NCBI GenBank assembly: GCA_050699595.1
Contig: JBOHFI010000034.1
Span: forward strand, 1 to 64,000
Length of the DNA: 64,000 nt
From: GCA-003244245 sp050699595
GTDB taxonomy: Bacteria; Actinomycetota; Actinomycetes; Mycobacteriales; Pseudonocardiaceae
Direction of reading: 5' to 3'
The translations under genes and the position numbers were made by a program. The notes under the pieces were generated by a model. The model ran no database searches. It was given only the letters and a program-made list of their open reading frames with translations, and was not told the origin of the DNA. Numbering within the stretch: the stretch's first letter is position 1; each line of letters starts with the position of its first letter. This document shows, in pieces, positions 1-8,387 of the stretch.

Positions 1-32
1 TGGGGCGAGGGCTCGTAAGCTGGCCCGCGCAT

Positions 33-54
33 CGGGCAGCCTCTAGCCTGCCCG
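33..54 (-). terminator. Hairpin just after the ThiF-like gene
   Basis: A 7-bp perfect inverted repeat (CGGGCAG at 33-39, CTGCCCG at 48-54) with an 8-nt loop lies directly after the TAG stop of the minus-strand ThiF-like gene. No U-tract follows, as is common in high-GC actinobacteria. A terminator role is inferred from position. Confidence 0.4.
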
Positions 55-657
55 CTAGTAGCTCGATGTGAGCCCTCGTGAGGGTCCCAGGTCAAGGCCG
101 GTGTCGCGCTCACCACTAGAGACCACCGACTCGATAAGACGTCGGACGGCATGGACCTTTTTTGTTTCGAGGTCATGCCTCGTGAACGTGATTTGCCGAG
201 CTAGATTGGATGGCTCGATGGCATCGTCATCAATAAGCGTAAAATTTTGACATCCGGCGGCTGCTAGCTGTAGCGTCACAGCACTTCCAAGTGATCCGAC
301 GCCGAGCACGACGACATGGCTCGTGATCAATGAACGTTGCGCAAGCGGCACCCGGCCTGCGGGGAGCTGGCATGAAAGATATCGAATCTGGCGATCGAAT
401 GCCTCGTTGAAAGTATCCCATAGAGAACTGTCCACGAGATAATGTGATTCAAGAAGCTCGGCGAGGAGAGGTCGGTGGATATCGTTGAACTCGGAAATGT
501 GACCTTGTGCGAGGTCGTCCAGTACTGCGCGCGCCTCGATTTCTGGCATGGTTACGCGGAACGGCTTGAGGTTGCTGCAAAATAGCCACAGTTGGCCAGA
601 GATCGTAAAGATGGCGGTGCCGGGACGAAGTGTGTACCGAGGATTTTTGGATGTCAT
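55..657 (-). CDS. Short RRE-ThiF (E1-like) protein of a RiPP-type cluster
   Basis: Predicted 200 aa. Residues 1-90 look like the winged-helix leader-binding part (RRE) of ThiF-like 'TOMM' proteins. The second half is the Rossmann start of a ThiF/E1 adenylating domain, with the GVGSLGS nucleotide loop, an acidic DDD strand end, and the SNLARQ motif followed by the ETKKV lysine. Full-length ThiF proteins are usually well over 300 aa; this one stops soon after the first Rossmann unit and has a tail unlike the family. It may be truncated or act only as a leader-binding partner. The ATG start at 657 overlaps the stop of the upstream HExxH gene (ATGA), so the two are translationally coupled. Family assignment is firm; function in peptide modification is inferred. 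Confidence 0.65.
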   Translation of the reverse strand: MTSKNPRYTLRPGTAIFTISGQLWLFCSNLKPFRVTMPEIEARAVLDDLAQGHISEFNDIHRPLLAELLESHYLVDSSLWDTFNEAFDRQIRYLSCQLPAGRVPLAQRSLITSHVVVLGVGSLGSAVTLQLAAAGCQNFTLIDDDAIEPSNLARQITFTRHDLETKKVHAVRRLIESVVSSGERDTGLDLGPSRGLTSSY

Positions 658-1509
658 CGCGGCGCGTCGGTGGTCATTCGCATGGTTCCCAGGAGAGAAT
701 TTCCACTGATGGTGAGATTCAGAGTTTGCGCGGTATCCCACGCCTGCGCAAACTGATCACAGGCCCGCACGCGCTCTTCTGTGTCAAAAAGAGCAGTAAC
801 TCGTCGATGAAGATCCACGATTCGCCGCAGTACAAATAATTGATGAAAAAGTCCGAAAGCGGTCCTGGGCTCACGTCTCAGGGGGGTGGAATACCTCGCC
901 TTGTCATGTAAATCGAGGAGTGGCGTGGCCATCATGATGGCATCAAGCCGGACGTGCGAGGCCTCATGCACGAGTTCCTCAATGAGTCGGCCGGTCCTCT
1001 CCAAGTCTGAGACGCGCAAGAATATAGCGCCGTGTGTCTGCGCGTGTGCGAAGCCGATGGCGCGAGGCGCATCGAAGAACAAGACGCAATCGAGAGTGGT
1101 CTCGACCTCCTCGAGTAGCGCGGGCCACGCCTCGAGGAGCACGCGTCGCACTCGGGCAAGCGGCTCATGATGGGCTCTCGCGAGATCAACCGAATGGACT
1201 CGCGCGTACTCGTTGTGGGCTTCGAATATCTCTTGCCGGCGGCGGCAAGACTCGGCTCGAAATAGGAACTAGGACTGGTGTCGACAGCGAGGGAGTCATT
1301 CTGGCGCGCGACGTGCGCGCGATCACGGCTGCCATCGATTTCCTGTAGGAGGCGGTCGATGTCGGTGGGTGAAGGGAACCCTGATTTGAGTTGAGCGAAA
1401 GCATATGGATGACAAAGGTCGACGCCGGGGAGCCCAAGCTTGGTTGACAGAAAGCGTGAGATGGACCGCCGTTCGGAACGAGCCGGGCTTTCCTCCGGTT
1501 CCCAGGTGA
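654..1509 (-). pseudogene. HExxH-type peptide beta-hydroxylase-like gene, frameshifted
   Basis: The 3' part encodes EELVHEASHVRLDA, an HExxH metal motif, followed by a P-L-L-D / R-Y-x-x-P-x-R-x-x-P-R pattern typical of the aKG-HExxH peptide beta-hydroxylase family (TIGR04267) found in RiPP clusters. That frame is open only back to about 1268. The N-terminal half continues in another minus-strand frame (through residues GLPGVDLCHPYAFAQLKSGF at about 1380-1437), so a frameshift lies near 1235-1260 in a GCC/CCG-rich stretch. The upstream frame opens inside the end of the preceding small ORF but has no ATG, GTG or TTG; a CTG near 1509 is the only nearby candidate. The gene is coupled to the ThiF-like gene by ATGA. 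It is probably non-functional unless the shift is an assembly error. Confidence 0.6.
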
Positions 1510-1518
1510 GCGAAGGAA

Positions 1519-1680
1519 TCAGTACTCCGTTTGCATCAGGAGCGGAAAATCAGGCAGGTCGTTGATCTCGATTTGGTGGACCTCCGGGTCTGATGTGGCC
1601 AGTGTGGCTTCTGACTCCGACGTCTGCGGTATCTGCTCGTCCATGCGGAGATTCTGACGTACCACCGACGCCGCAGGCAT
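1519..1680 (-). CDS. Candidate RiPP precursor peptide (53 aa)
   Basis: Small ORF directly upstream of the HExxH and ThiF-like genes on the same strand. From the ATG at 1680 it encodes 53 residues with an acidic, Ser/Thr/Glu-rich leader-like part and a short C-terminal segment (NDLPDFPLLMQTEY). Its stop lies where the HExxH reading frame begins. Position, size and composition fit a precursor peptide; there is no recognised core motif. The frame stays open upstream to 1797 and includes a PIN-toxin-like start (SVLVDASVLINIIQ, from an ATG at 1755), so the real start is uncertain. It could also be a chimera formed by recombination between a PIN gene and the RiPP locus. Confidence 0.4.
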   Translation of the reverse strand: MPAASVVRQNLRMDEQIPQTSESEATLATSDPEVHQIEINDLPDFPLLMQTEY

Positions 1681-1766
1681 CCCCCGAACAGGCGACGAGT
1701 CGTGCCGCTGGATGATATTGATCAGAACGCTCGCATCGACCAGCACTGAGCTCATCGGCCGGCGAG

Positions 1767-2100
1767 GTGGCTCTCGGAGCGCAGCCGCGGGACGCACTCC
1801 ATCACCGGCCCCGGCCCTGGGCGCCGCTGGCCCGGCGGCCCGCTACCGCGCAGCTGGTGGCGCTGGACTACGACTGGCGCGCGTACGCCGCCTCGATGCG
1901 CGATGTCAGGCTGCCCGAGGCGTTCATTCAGGCCGTGGAGACCAGATGGTGGACCACCTGCCTGGAGATCGTGCCGCCGGCGGAACGCTCCCGGGGCCGC
2001 TCCAGCTGTACCTCCTCGGTGTCGACCCGGAGCGGATTCGCCGCCGATACGAAGCCGGCACCCGCCACCGGAGCCTGCTCACGACGTTCTCCTCGTTCAG
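1767..2100 (+). pseudogene. Frameshifted remnant of an unrecognised gene
   Basis: Two adjacent plus-strand frames give one continuous, protein-like reading. The first (to about 1992) includes ALDYDWRAYAASMRDVRLPE and WWTTCLEIVPPAER. The second (from about 1998) reads PLQLYLLGVDPERIRRRYEA and RSLLTTFSSF. The switch near 1992-1998 looks like a single-base frameshift. No start can be assigned because the 5' part meets the PIN-like/RiPP ORF on the other strand. The remnant converges with, and touches, the end of the quinone oxidoreductase gene. I do not recognise the family. Confidence 0.35.
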
Positions 2101-3083
2101 CGGGGCAGCAGGAGGAGCTTTCCGGTGGTGCGGCGGCCCTGCAGGTCCTGGTGGGCACGGCCAGCGTCGGCGAGCGGGTACCGGCCGCCGATGGTGATCC
2201 GCAGTGACCCGGCGAGGAGCGCGCCGAAGACCTCGCCCGCGCGCCAGGTGAGCTCGGCGCGGGTCGCGACATAGTGCCCCAGCGTGGGGCGGGTGAGGAA
2301 CACCGAGCCGGCCGAGTTCAGCCGCTGAGGGTCCACCGGTGGCACCGGCCCGCTGGCCGCGCCGTACAGCGCGAGCATCCCGCGTGGGCGCAGCGAGGCG
2401 AGGCCGGCGTCGAACGTCGAGGCGCCCACCCCGTCGTACACGGCGGCGACGCCTTCTCCACCGGTCAGCCGGCGGACCTCGCCGCTCAAGTCGTCGATCT
2501 CGGTGTAGCGGATCACCTCCGCCGCTCCGGCCTCCCGGGCCAGGGCCTCCTTCTCGGGGGTGGACACAGTCCCGATCACCCGGGCGCCGCGGGCAGTGGC
2601 CAGTTGGGTGAGCAGCAGGCCCATCCCGCCCGCCGCGGCGTGCACCAGCACGGTCTCGCCGGGCTGCACGGGGTGTACGGACACCGCGAGATAGTGCGCG
2701 GTCATGCCCTGCAGGAGAGTGCCTGCGGCGGTCTCGATGTCCACACCCTGCGGCACCGGCACGGCTTGCGCGGCGGGCACCACAGCCTGTTCCGCGTAGC
2801 TGCCCGGGTTCGTCGCCCACGCCACCCGGTCACCGACAGTGAAACCGCCGTCGCTGCCGCCGGGCCCCACCGCGGTGACGGTCCCGGCGCCTTCCGCGCC
2901 GGGGATGAACGGGAGCGGCATCGGGTAGGCGCCGCTGCGGTGGTAGGTGTCGATGTAGTTGACGCCAGCCGCGGCGACCTCGACGAGTAGCTGACCCGGT
3001 CCCGGCTCCGGATCGGGCAGCTCCGCGAGCCTCAGGACGTCGGGGCCGCCGGTCTCGGTGATCTGGATCGCCCGCATGGCCAC
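2097..3083 (-). CDS. Zinc-independent quinone oxidoreductase (MDR family)
   Basis: 328 aa, normal length for the quinone oxidoreductase branch of medium-chain dehydrogenases. The N-terminal GroES-like domain begins with RAIQITETGGPDVL and contains GVNYIDTYHRSG. The NADPH-binding Rossmann loop is HAAAGGMGLLLTQLA, at about residues 148-162. The structural-zinc cysteine cluster of true alcohol dehydrogenases is absent. It likely reduces quinones or enals with NADPH in the cytoplasm. The ATG at 3083 is followed two codons later by another ATG that could equally serve as start. It stands alone between remnants and an unknown gene, so its substrate is unknown. Confidence 0.88.
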   Translation of the reverse strand: MAMRAIQITETGGPDVLRLAELPDPEPGPGQLLVEVAAAGVNYIDTYHRSGAYPMPLPFIPGAEGAGTVTAVGPGGSDGGFTVGDRVAWATNPGSYAEQAVVPAAQAVPVPQGVDIETAAGTLLQGMTAHYLAVSVHPVQPGETVLVHAAAGGMGLLLTQLATARGARVIGTVSTPEKEALAREAGAAEVIRYTEIDDLSGEVRRLTGGEGVAAVYDGVGASTFDAGLASLRPRGMLALYGAASGPVPPVDPQRLNSAGSVFLTRPTLGHYVATRAELTWRAGEVFGALLAGSLRITIGGRYPLADAGRAHQDLQGRRTTGKLLLLPR

Positions 3084-3183
3084 AGCCTACGAGCCGCCGG
3101 CCAGCGCCCGCCAGCGCAGCATGCCCTCGGCGTACAGCGCCCAGCCCTCTGTGAAGTAGCTCTGATCTGGGCGGACGTGGGAG

Positions 3184-3855
3184 TCAGGGCGTGTCGAGGT
3201 ACTGACCGTCCGGGCTGTCGAGCCAGTAGTAGTGCTTTCCCTCAGCAGTGGCCGTCAGACCGAACCGTTGCCGAACTGGTCGGCCGAGCGAGGTCCACAT
3301 CGATGCCGCCCGTTCCACGTCGTGCCAGATCCGGCCAGGACCGCCCTGCGTGATCCCGTACCGCCTTGGTCGGGCTTCGGCCACCTCGACCTCGGTCCAC
3401 GACGTGTCGTGTGCGCGAAGCGTCCGTACCGCGGCGTCGTCGCGGCGCGCCCAGCTGATCGACTGGAGGCTGGGGACGTAGCGTTGCACGACGAAGCGAA
3501 AGTCCGGGTCGTCGAGGAGTTCCGGATCGACGTCGGTAGTGCGGGACTCCGCGCCGTCCAGGCTGAAGACGGTGGTGTAGCAGCCACCGTCGCGAAGCGG
3601 GTTGTCGACTTGTGCCCGCAGCCACATGAAGGAACCGGGACGTGCCAGGACGCGTCCCGTCACGGTGTCCGGGGAGGTCTTGCGCAGCAGCATCAGCGCG
3701 CCCGACACCTCACCCCGGACGTCGGTCAGGATCGTTCTGCCCTCCACGATCTGGGCGATCCAGGCGGCGGGGATGGCGGGGACGGCGCAGGTGGCGATGA
3801 TAAGGCGCGCGAGTTCGTTGAGGTGGCCGGCGAGCTGCTCGGGTGACCAGCCCAA
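3184..3855 (-). CDS. Hypothetical protein (223 aa)
   Basis: Single-frame, 223 aa, with normal high-GC codon use and no signal peptide or membrane segment. The N-terminus is helical (WSPEQLAGHLNELARLIIA) and resembles a short DNA- or protein-binding helix bundle; the centre and C-terminus are rich in Arg, Asp and Trp, ending HYYWLDSPDGQYLDTP. No catalytic motif or family is recognised. It is about 100 bp upstream of the quinone oxidoreductase gene on the same strand, so co-transcription is possible but not shown. The start at 3855 is the first in frame. Confidence 0.6.
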   Translation of the reverse strand: MGWSPEQLAGHLNELARLIIATCAVPAIPAAWIAQIVEGRTILTDVRGEVSGALMLLRKTSPDTVTGRVLARPGSFMWLRAQVDNPLRDGGCYTTVFSLDGAESRTTDVDPELLDDPDFRFVVQRYVPSLQSISWARRDDAAVRTLRAHDTSWTEVEVAEARPRRYGITQGGPGRIWHDVERAASMWTSLGRPVRQRFGLTATAEGKHYYWLDSPDGQYLDTP

Positions 3856-4046
3856 CAGGGTCAGATAACTCTACAACGCGACATTCGTCGCCACCTCGGG
3901 TGTGAGGTTCGGTTCGTACACAACGCCTCCTGAGGATCCCCCGGCTGAACATGCGGTGCACCCACGGTAGTAGCGCGGGCACGGACCGTCATAGGTCTAC
4001 ACCGAGTGCTCATCCAGATCTGTCCTTGCTCACCTGGCTCCGCGCC

Positions 4047-4301
4047 ATGGTCGACAGCGCGCGGCATGGAGTGTTTGGTGAGTTCGAGTCGGGGGTATCC
4101 CGGTGGTGTGCGGGTGCGGACTACCCCACGCTGTGGCTGGTTGCCCTCATCGGGATCTGGGCCACGGTGCTGGTGCTGACCGCCGAGCAGGTGGTCCGCG
4201 GCGGCGTCGCCTGGTGGCACGGCCGCCGCCAGCACGGCAAGCACCACCCCGGCCGCCCGCACCGTCGCGGAGATCCACCGCCGCCTGTGGCTCGAGGCTG
4301 A
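4047..4301 (+). CDS. Small single-span membrane protein
   Basis: 84 aa from an ATG at 4047. Residues 26-47 form one hydrophobic segment (YPTLWLVALIGIWATVLVLT), followed by a very basic His/Arg/Pro-rich tail. The frame is open further upstream, but that extension looks non-coding. The gene lies 98 bp before the FAD monooxygenase start. Coding status is moderate because the tail composition is unusual; the membrane segment is the best support. Confidence 0.35.
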   Translation: MVDSARHGVFGEFESGVSRWCAGADYPTLWLVALIGIWATVLVLTAEQVVRGGVAWWHGRRQHGKHHPGRPHRRGDPPPPVARG

Positions 4302-4399
4302 CCGCCCGGCCAGATCCATCGTCATCCGCCATTTACTGTACTACCGGGGCCCCCGCTCTCGGTGCAGATTGTCGGGTGCCGAGATCAGAGGAGACTGTC

Positions 4400-5662
4400 G
4401 TGAATGTCTTGATCGCCGGCGCAGGCCTTGGTGGGCTGTCCGCGGCGTTGAGCCTGCACGCGGCGGGTATCGACGTGCGAGTGGTCGACGCGGCTCGCGA
4501 GCTGCGGGCGCTGGGCGTCGGCATCAACATCCTCCCGCACGCCACCCGCGAGCTGGTCGAGCTGGGATTGTCCGACGAGCTGGCGGCCACCGGCATCCCG
4601 ACCAGGGAGCTGATCTATTACGACCGCTTCGGTAGCCGGATCCGCAGTGAGCCCCGAGGCCTGGCTGCCGGCTACCGCTGGCCGCAGTACTCGATCGATC
4701 GAGGCGAGCTGCAGATGATGTTGCTGCACGCCGTGCGGCAACGCCTCGGTGCTGACGCGGTCCGGACCGGTCTGGCCGTGGAGCGTTTTGAGAACATCGA
4801 TGCCGGGGTGTCGGTCGAGCTGCGGGACCGGCGAACCGGCCGTCTTGTGATCGAATCGGCTGGCGTGCTGGTCGGTGCCGATGGCATCAACTCCGCGGTC
4901 CGCGCGCAACTGCACCCCGACGAGGGTCCGCCGATCTGGAACGGAATCCATCTGTGGCGGGGCCTGACCGACACCGAGCCGTTCCTCGACGGTCGCACCA
5001 TGATCGTGTCTGGGGCCGACCCGACCGTGGCCGCCTACCCGGTCTCCGGGACCGCCGAACAACGCGGCCGATCGGCGGTGAACTGGGGGGTCGCGGCGCG
5101 GCTAGGTCAATCCACCCACACCCCGCTCGGGGACTGGAACTACCTGGGCGGATTGGGCGACGTGCTGCCGCACGTGGCCGACCGGAGCTTTGACTGGCTC
5201 GACGTACCGGCACTGGTGCGCGCCAGTCCGAGGATCTGGGAATACCCGATGGCGGACAGAAATCCGTTGCCGCACTGGAGCGTAGGCCACGTCAGCCTGC
5301 TCGGCGACGCTGCGCATCCGATGTACCCGTTCGGCTCCAACGGGGGCACCCAGGCGATCATCGACGGTCGGGTCTTGGCCTGGGAGTTAGCTCGCGCCGA
5401 TAATCCAGTGGCTGGGCTCGCCGCCTACGAGGACGCCCGCCGCGAGCCGATGAACGCGCTCGTGATGTCCAATCGGCAGGGAGGTCCTGAGCAGATGCTG
5501 CACCTGGTCGAGCAACGCGCGCCCAACGGCTTCACCCGAATCGACGACGTCATCACCAGCGACGAGCTCGACTCGATCGCACTGCGGTACCGGAAGACGG
5601 CTGGATTCGACGTCGAGATGCTCAACGCTGCGCCATCGTGGGACGTCGCCAAGAGGATTTAA
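4400..5662 (+). CDS. FAD-dependent aromatic-type monooxygenase
   Basis: 420 aa, the usual length for group A flavoprotein monooxygenases (PHBH fold). The start is the GTG at 4400, preceded by an AGAGGAGA ribosome-binding site; longer in-frame starts are unlikely. The N-terminal GxGxxG dinucleotide motif is VLIAGAGLGGLSAALSLHAAG. The central DG motif is GADGINSAVRAQL. The C-terminal GD motif is LLGDAAHPMYPFGSNGGTQA, which binds the FAD ribityl chain. It likely hydroxylates a small aromatic or related ring using NAD(P)H and O2. No pathway genes are adjacent. Its 3' end overlaps the convergent heme A synthase gene by about 40 bp. Confidence 0.9.
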   Translation: MNVLIAGAGLGGLSAALSLHAAGIDVRVVDAARELRALGVGINILPHATRELVELGLSDELAATGIPTRELIYYDRFGSRIRSEPRGLAAGYRWPQYSIDRGELQMMLLHAVRQRLGADAVRTGLAVERFENIDAGVSVELRDRRTGRLVIESAGVLVGADGINSAVRAQLHPDEGPPIWNGIHLWRGLTDTEPFLDGRTMIVSGADPTVAAYPVSGTAEQRGRSAVNWGVAARLGQSTHTPLGDWNYLGGLGDVLPHVADRSFDWLDVPALVRASPRIWEYPMADRNPLPHWSVGHVSLLGDAAHPMYPFGSNGGTQAIIDGRVLAWELARADNPVAGLAAYEDARREPMNALVMSNRQGGPEQMLHLVEQRAPNGFTRIDDVITSDELDSIALRYRKTAGFDVEMLNAAPSWDVAKRI

Positions 5663-6557
5663 CCAGTGGTGCAGGCACGTGGTCGCGGGTCCGGCAGCTC
5701 GTCCAGAGCGCGGCCATCGCCACGACCACCGAGGCGGCACCCAGGACGTGCAGCGAGACCAGTACTTCAGGTACCCCCGTGAGGTACTGCACGACACCGA
5801 GCGTGCCCTGGGCGAGCACTACACAGCCCAGCACCGCGTAGCGCCGCCACGTCCGGGCCGGCACACCTACTGCGCGCAGCGCGAACCCCAGCCCGGCGAG
5901 CAACCCGAGGAAGCCGACGAGCAGATCGGCGTGCAGTTGCGCCAGCGCCGGGACACTGACCGCCAGTCTGGGGGTAGCGGCGTTTCCCGCGTGCGGGCCC
6001 GCCGAGGTCACCAGTGTCCCGGCGATCAGTAGCGCCGCCAGCACCGTGGTGGCGACGCGCAGCAGACCGCGCAGCGGGCCAGGCAGGTGCCAGCGCGGCG
6101 GCGCGTCGCCCTCGGTGCAGGCCGCGACCAGCAGCACCGCCAGCCACACCAGCACCATCGACACCAGAAAATGTACGGCGACGGTCCACCAGGCCAGCCC
6201 GGTCCGGACCGTGATGCCGCCGAGGACGGCCTGCGCCGCGACACCGAGGGGCATCGTCGCGGCCAACAGGACCAGCCGCCGGCGCCGGGGCCGGACCGCC
6301 ACCGCGACCACCAGGCAGGCCAGCCCGACGAGGCCGACCAAGCCGGTGAGTAGGCGGTTGCCGAACTCGATCCACTGGTGCAGCGCGGCGACCTCGGGAT
6401 GCGGCTGCGGCACCAGGCTGCCCGGGAAGCACTGCGGCCAGGTCGGGCAGCCCAGCCCCGACCCAGTGACCCGAACCACCGAACCGGTCATCGCGATCCC
6501 CGCCTGCGTGACCACCGCAGCAATCCCCATACCCCGTCCTAGCTGCCCCGAAAACAC
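5622..6557 (-). CDS. ctaA: Heme A synthase (COX15/CtaA)
   Basis: 311 aa integral membrane protein with about eight hydrophobic segments. It converts heme O to heme A for cytochrome aa3 oxidase. Diagnostic features: the extracytoplasmic cysteine pair in GCPTWPQCFPG, the heme-ligand His in LHQWIEFGNRLLTG, and further conserved His in VAVHFLVSM, LHADLLVG and SLHVLGAAS. The order ctaA, ABC permease, ABC ATPase, mptB, sufR-suf matches the arrangement known from mycobacteria, which supports the call. The 3' end overlaps the convergent monooxygenase gene. Confidence 0.93.
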   Translation of the reverse strand: MFSGQLGRGMGIAAVVTQAGIAMTGSVVRVTGSGLGCPTWPQCFPGSLVPQPHPEVAALHQWIEFGNRLLTGLVGLVGLACLVVAVAVRPRRRRLVLLAATMPLGVAAQAVLGGITVRTGLAWWTVAVHFLVSMVLVWLAVLLVAACTEGDAPPRWHLPGPLRGLLRVATTVLAALLIAGTLVTSAGPHAGNAATPRLAVSVPALAQLHADLLVGFLGLLAGLGFALRAVGVPARTWRRYAVLGCVVLAQGTLGVVQYLTGVPEVLVSLHVLGAASVVVAMAALWTSCRTRDHVPAPLVKSSWRRPTMAQR

Positions 6558-6590
6558 ATCACCGATAGTAGCCAGCTACCCGGGCACTCC

Positions 6591-6653
6591 CGCCATTCGG
6601 CTCCGAATGGCGTTGGCTGGGGCGTGTGAACCGCTATTCGGCTCCGAATGGCG
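6591..6653. repeat. Two copies of a 22-bp palindrome
   Basis: A perfect palindrome with 10-bp arms and a CT centre (arm CGCCATTCGG) occupies 6591-6612. A second copy with one arm mismatch lies at 6632-6653, starting 41 bp later. Both sit between the stop of the ABC permease gene and the start of ctaA, which run in the same direction. They could be a tandem terminator, a repressor site pair, or REP-like elements. Confidence 0.7.
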
Positions 6654-6670
6654 CGCGGGTGGAGTCGGGG

Positions 6671-7444
6671 TTAGGACAGGCGTAGGGTGCGGGTGGCTAG
6701 GGCTGCGGCGAGCGTGGTCCAGGTGAGTAGGACGGCTAGTGGGGTCCAGGGGGTGGTGCCTTCGGCTAGCGCGGTGTGCAGGCCTTCGGCTAGGGCGCCG
6801 GAGGGCAGCGTGGCGGCGAGCGTGGCGAGCGGTCCGGGCAAGGCGTGCACGGACAGCACGATGCCACCCGCTATGGCGAGCACCAGCCAGACCGTGTTCG
6901 CCACCGCGAGTACCACCTCGGCTCGCAGTGTTCCGCCGAGCAGCACCCCGAGGGCGCCGAACGCCGCGGTGCCGGCCAGGATCAGCAGCGCGGCGGGGGC
7001 CACACCGGCCGGTTCCGGGTGCCAGCCCAGCACGGCGGCCACCACCCCGAGCACCACCAGCTGCACCAGCACCACCCCGAGTACCGCGAGCATCCGGCCG
7101 GCGACCAGGGACCAGCGTGGCAGCGCGGTGGCGGCCAATCGTTTGAGCACCCCGTAGCGGCGGTCGAAGCCCAGCGCGATGGCCTGCCCGGTGAACGCGG
7201 TGGACATCACGGCCAGCGCCAGAACGCGTGGGGTGATGTTGTCCACCCGCGGACTGGGCACCGGCACCACGTTCAGCGCGGTGAGGCCGACCAGCATCGC
7301 CAGCGGAATGAGCAGGGTGAGCAACACCTGCTCCCCGTTACGCAGGGTGAGGACGAACTCGGTGCGCGCCTGGGTGAACAGCATCCGGGACAGCCGGCCC
7401 CGGCCTGGCGCGGGTGTGAAGGTGCCGGGGGAGAAGGTGGTCAC
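6671..7444 (-). CDS. ABC-2 type transporter permease
   Basis: 257 aa from the GTG at 7444, which overlaps the ATPase stop by 4 bases (GTGA). The short cytoplasmic N-terminus (about 35 residues, with an amphipathic RMLFTQARTEFVLTLRNGEQ segment) precedes six hydrophobic helices, the topology of ABC-2 permeases of drug or lipid exporters. It pairs with the ATPase encoded directly upstream. The gene is syntenic with the permease near mycobacterial mptB/suf. The exported substrate is unknown; a cell-envelope or antibiotic compound is plausible. Confidence 0.88.
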   Translation of the reverse strand: MTTFSPGTFTPAPGRGRLSRMLFTQARTEFVLTLRNGEQVLLTLLIPLAMLVGLTALNVVPVPSPRVDNITPRVLALAVMSTAFTGQAIALGFDRRYGVLKRLAATALPRWSLVAGRMLAVLGVVLVQLVVLGVVAAVLGWHPEPAGVAPAALLILAGTAAFGALGVLLGGTLRAEVVLAVANTVWLVLAIAGGIVLSVHALPGPLATLAATLPSGALAEGLHTALAEGTTPWTPLAVLLTWTTLAAALATRTLRLS

Positions 7445-8382
7445 GGTCGCAGCTCCCGTCCGGTGAGCTCGAGGAACACGTCTTCCAGGCTGCGCCTGGA
7501 CACCCGCAGGTCCTCGGCGAATACTCCCTGCTGGGCGCACCACACGGTCACGGTGGCCATCACTTGTGAGTCGATCAGGCCCTCGACGAGGTACCCACCG
7601 GGGCGCGGTTCGCTGACCGTGCACTCCTGTGGTAGCGCGGTGCACAGTGGGCCGAGTTCCAGGCCGGGCCGGGCCCCGAACCGCAGTTGCCGCTCGGTAC
7701 CAGTGGACGTCAGCTCAGCGGGGCTGCCCTGGGCCACCACCCGACCATGGTCGATGATCACCACCTGGTCGGCCAGCGCCTCGGCCTCCTCCATCAGGTG
7801 CGTGGTGAACAGCACGCTGACGCCGTCCGCGCGCAGCCGCCCGATGATGTCCCAGACCAGCCGTCGGGCCTGCGGGTCCATACCGGCGGTGGGCTCGTCG
7901 AGGAATACCAGCTCCGGCCGCCCGACCAGGGCGCAGGCCAGCGCGAGCCGCTGCTGCTGGCCGCCGGACAGCCGCTTGTAGGGCACCCGCGCGACGCCGC
8001 TGAGCCCGAGCACGTCGAGCAGCCATCCGACGTCCAACGGCTGTGCCGCGCAGACCGCGACCAGACTGAGCATCTCGGCGGCCCGCACGCCCGGGTAGGC
8101 CCCGCCGCCCTGGGGCATCACCCCGACTCGGGGTCGCAGCGCGGCACCGTCGGCGACCGGGTCCAGCCCCAGCACCCGGACCACGCCGGCATCCGGCCGC
8201 TGGAACCCCTCACACACCTCGACCGTGGTGGTCTTGCCAGCACCGTTCGGCCCCAGCAGAGCCAGTACCGTAGCCGGTTGTAACCGCAGGTCGAGCCCGT
8301 CCACGGCCCGCACCGCGCCGAAGCTCCGAACCAGGCCGTGAACCTCCACAGCAGCCGATGATTCGGGTGGGGTCACGGTCAC
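7441..8382 (-). CDS. ABC transporter ATP-binding protein
   Basis: 313 aa. Walker A is LLGPNGAGKTTTVEVCEGF, the ABC signature is RLSGGQQQRLALACAL, and Walker B is ELVFLDEPTAGMDPQ, followed by the switch His in FTTHLMEEAE. The DrrA-like C-terminal extension fits a multidrug/antibiotic exporter ATPase. Two candidate GTG starts (8382 and 8376) fit; the first lies only 5 nt after the mptB stop, so mptB, ATPase and permease probably form one operon. Confidence 0.92.
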   Translation of the reverse strand: MTVTPPESSAAVEVHGLVRSFGAVRAVDGLDLRLQPATVLALLGPNGAGKTTTVEVCEGFQRPDAGVVRVLGLDPVADGAALRPRVGVMPQGGGAYPGVRAAEMLSLVAVCAAQPLDVGWLLDVLGLSGVARVPYKRLSGGQQQRLALACALVGRPELVFLDEPTAGMDPQARRLVWDIIGRLRADGVSVLFTTHLMEEAEALADQVVIIDHGRVVAQGSPAELTSTGTERQLRFGARPGLELGPLCTALPQECTVSEPRPGGYLVEGLIDSQVMATVTVWCAQQGVFAEDLRVSRRSLEDVFLELTGRELRP

Positions 8383-8387
8383 AGAGC

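Noticed and set aside
1924..2820. Arg/Ala-rich minus-strand frame over the quinone oxidoreductase
   Set aside because: Out-of-frame reading of a recognised gene in the same DNA.
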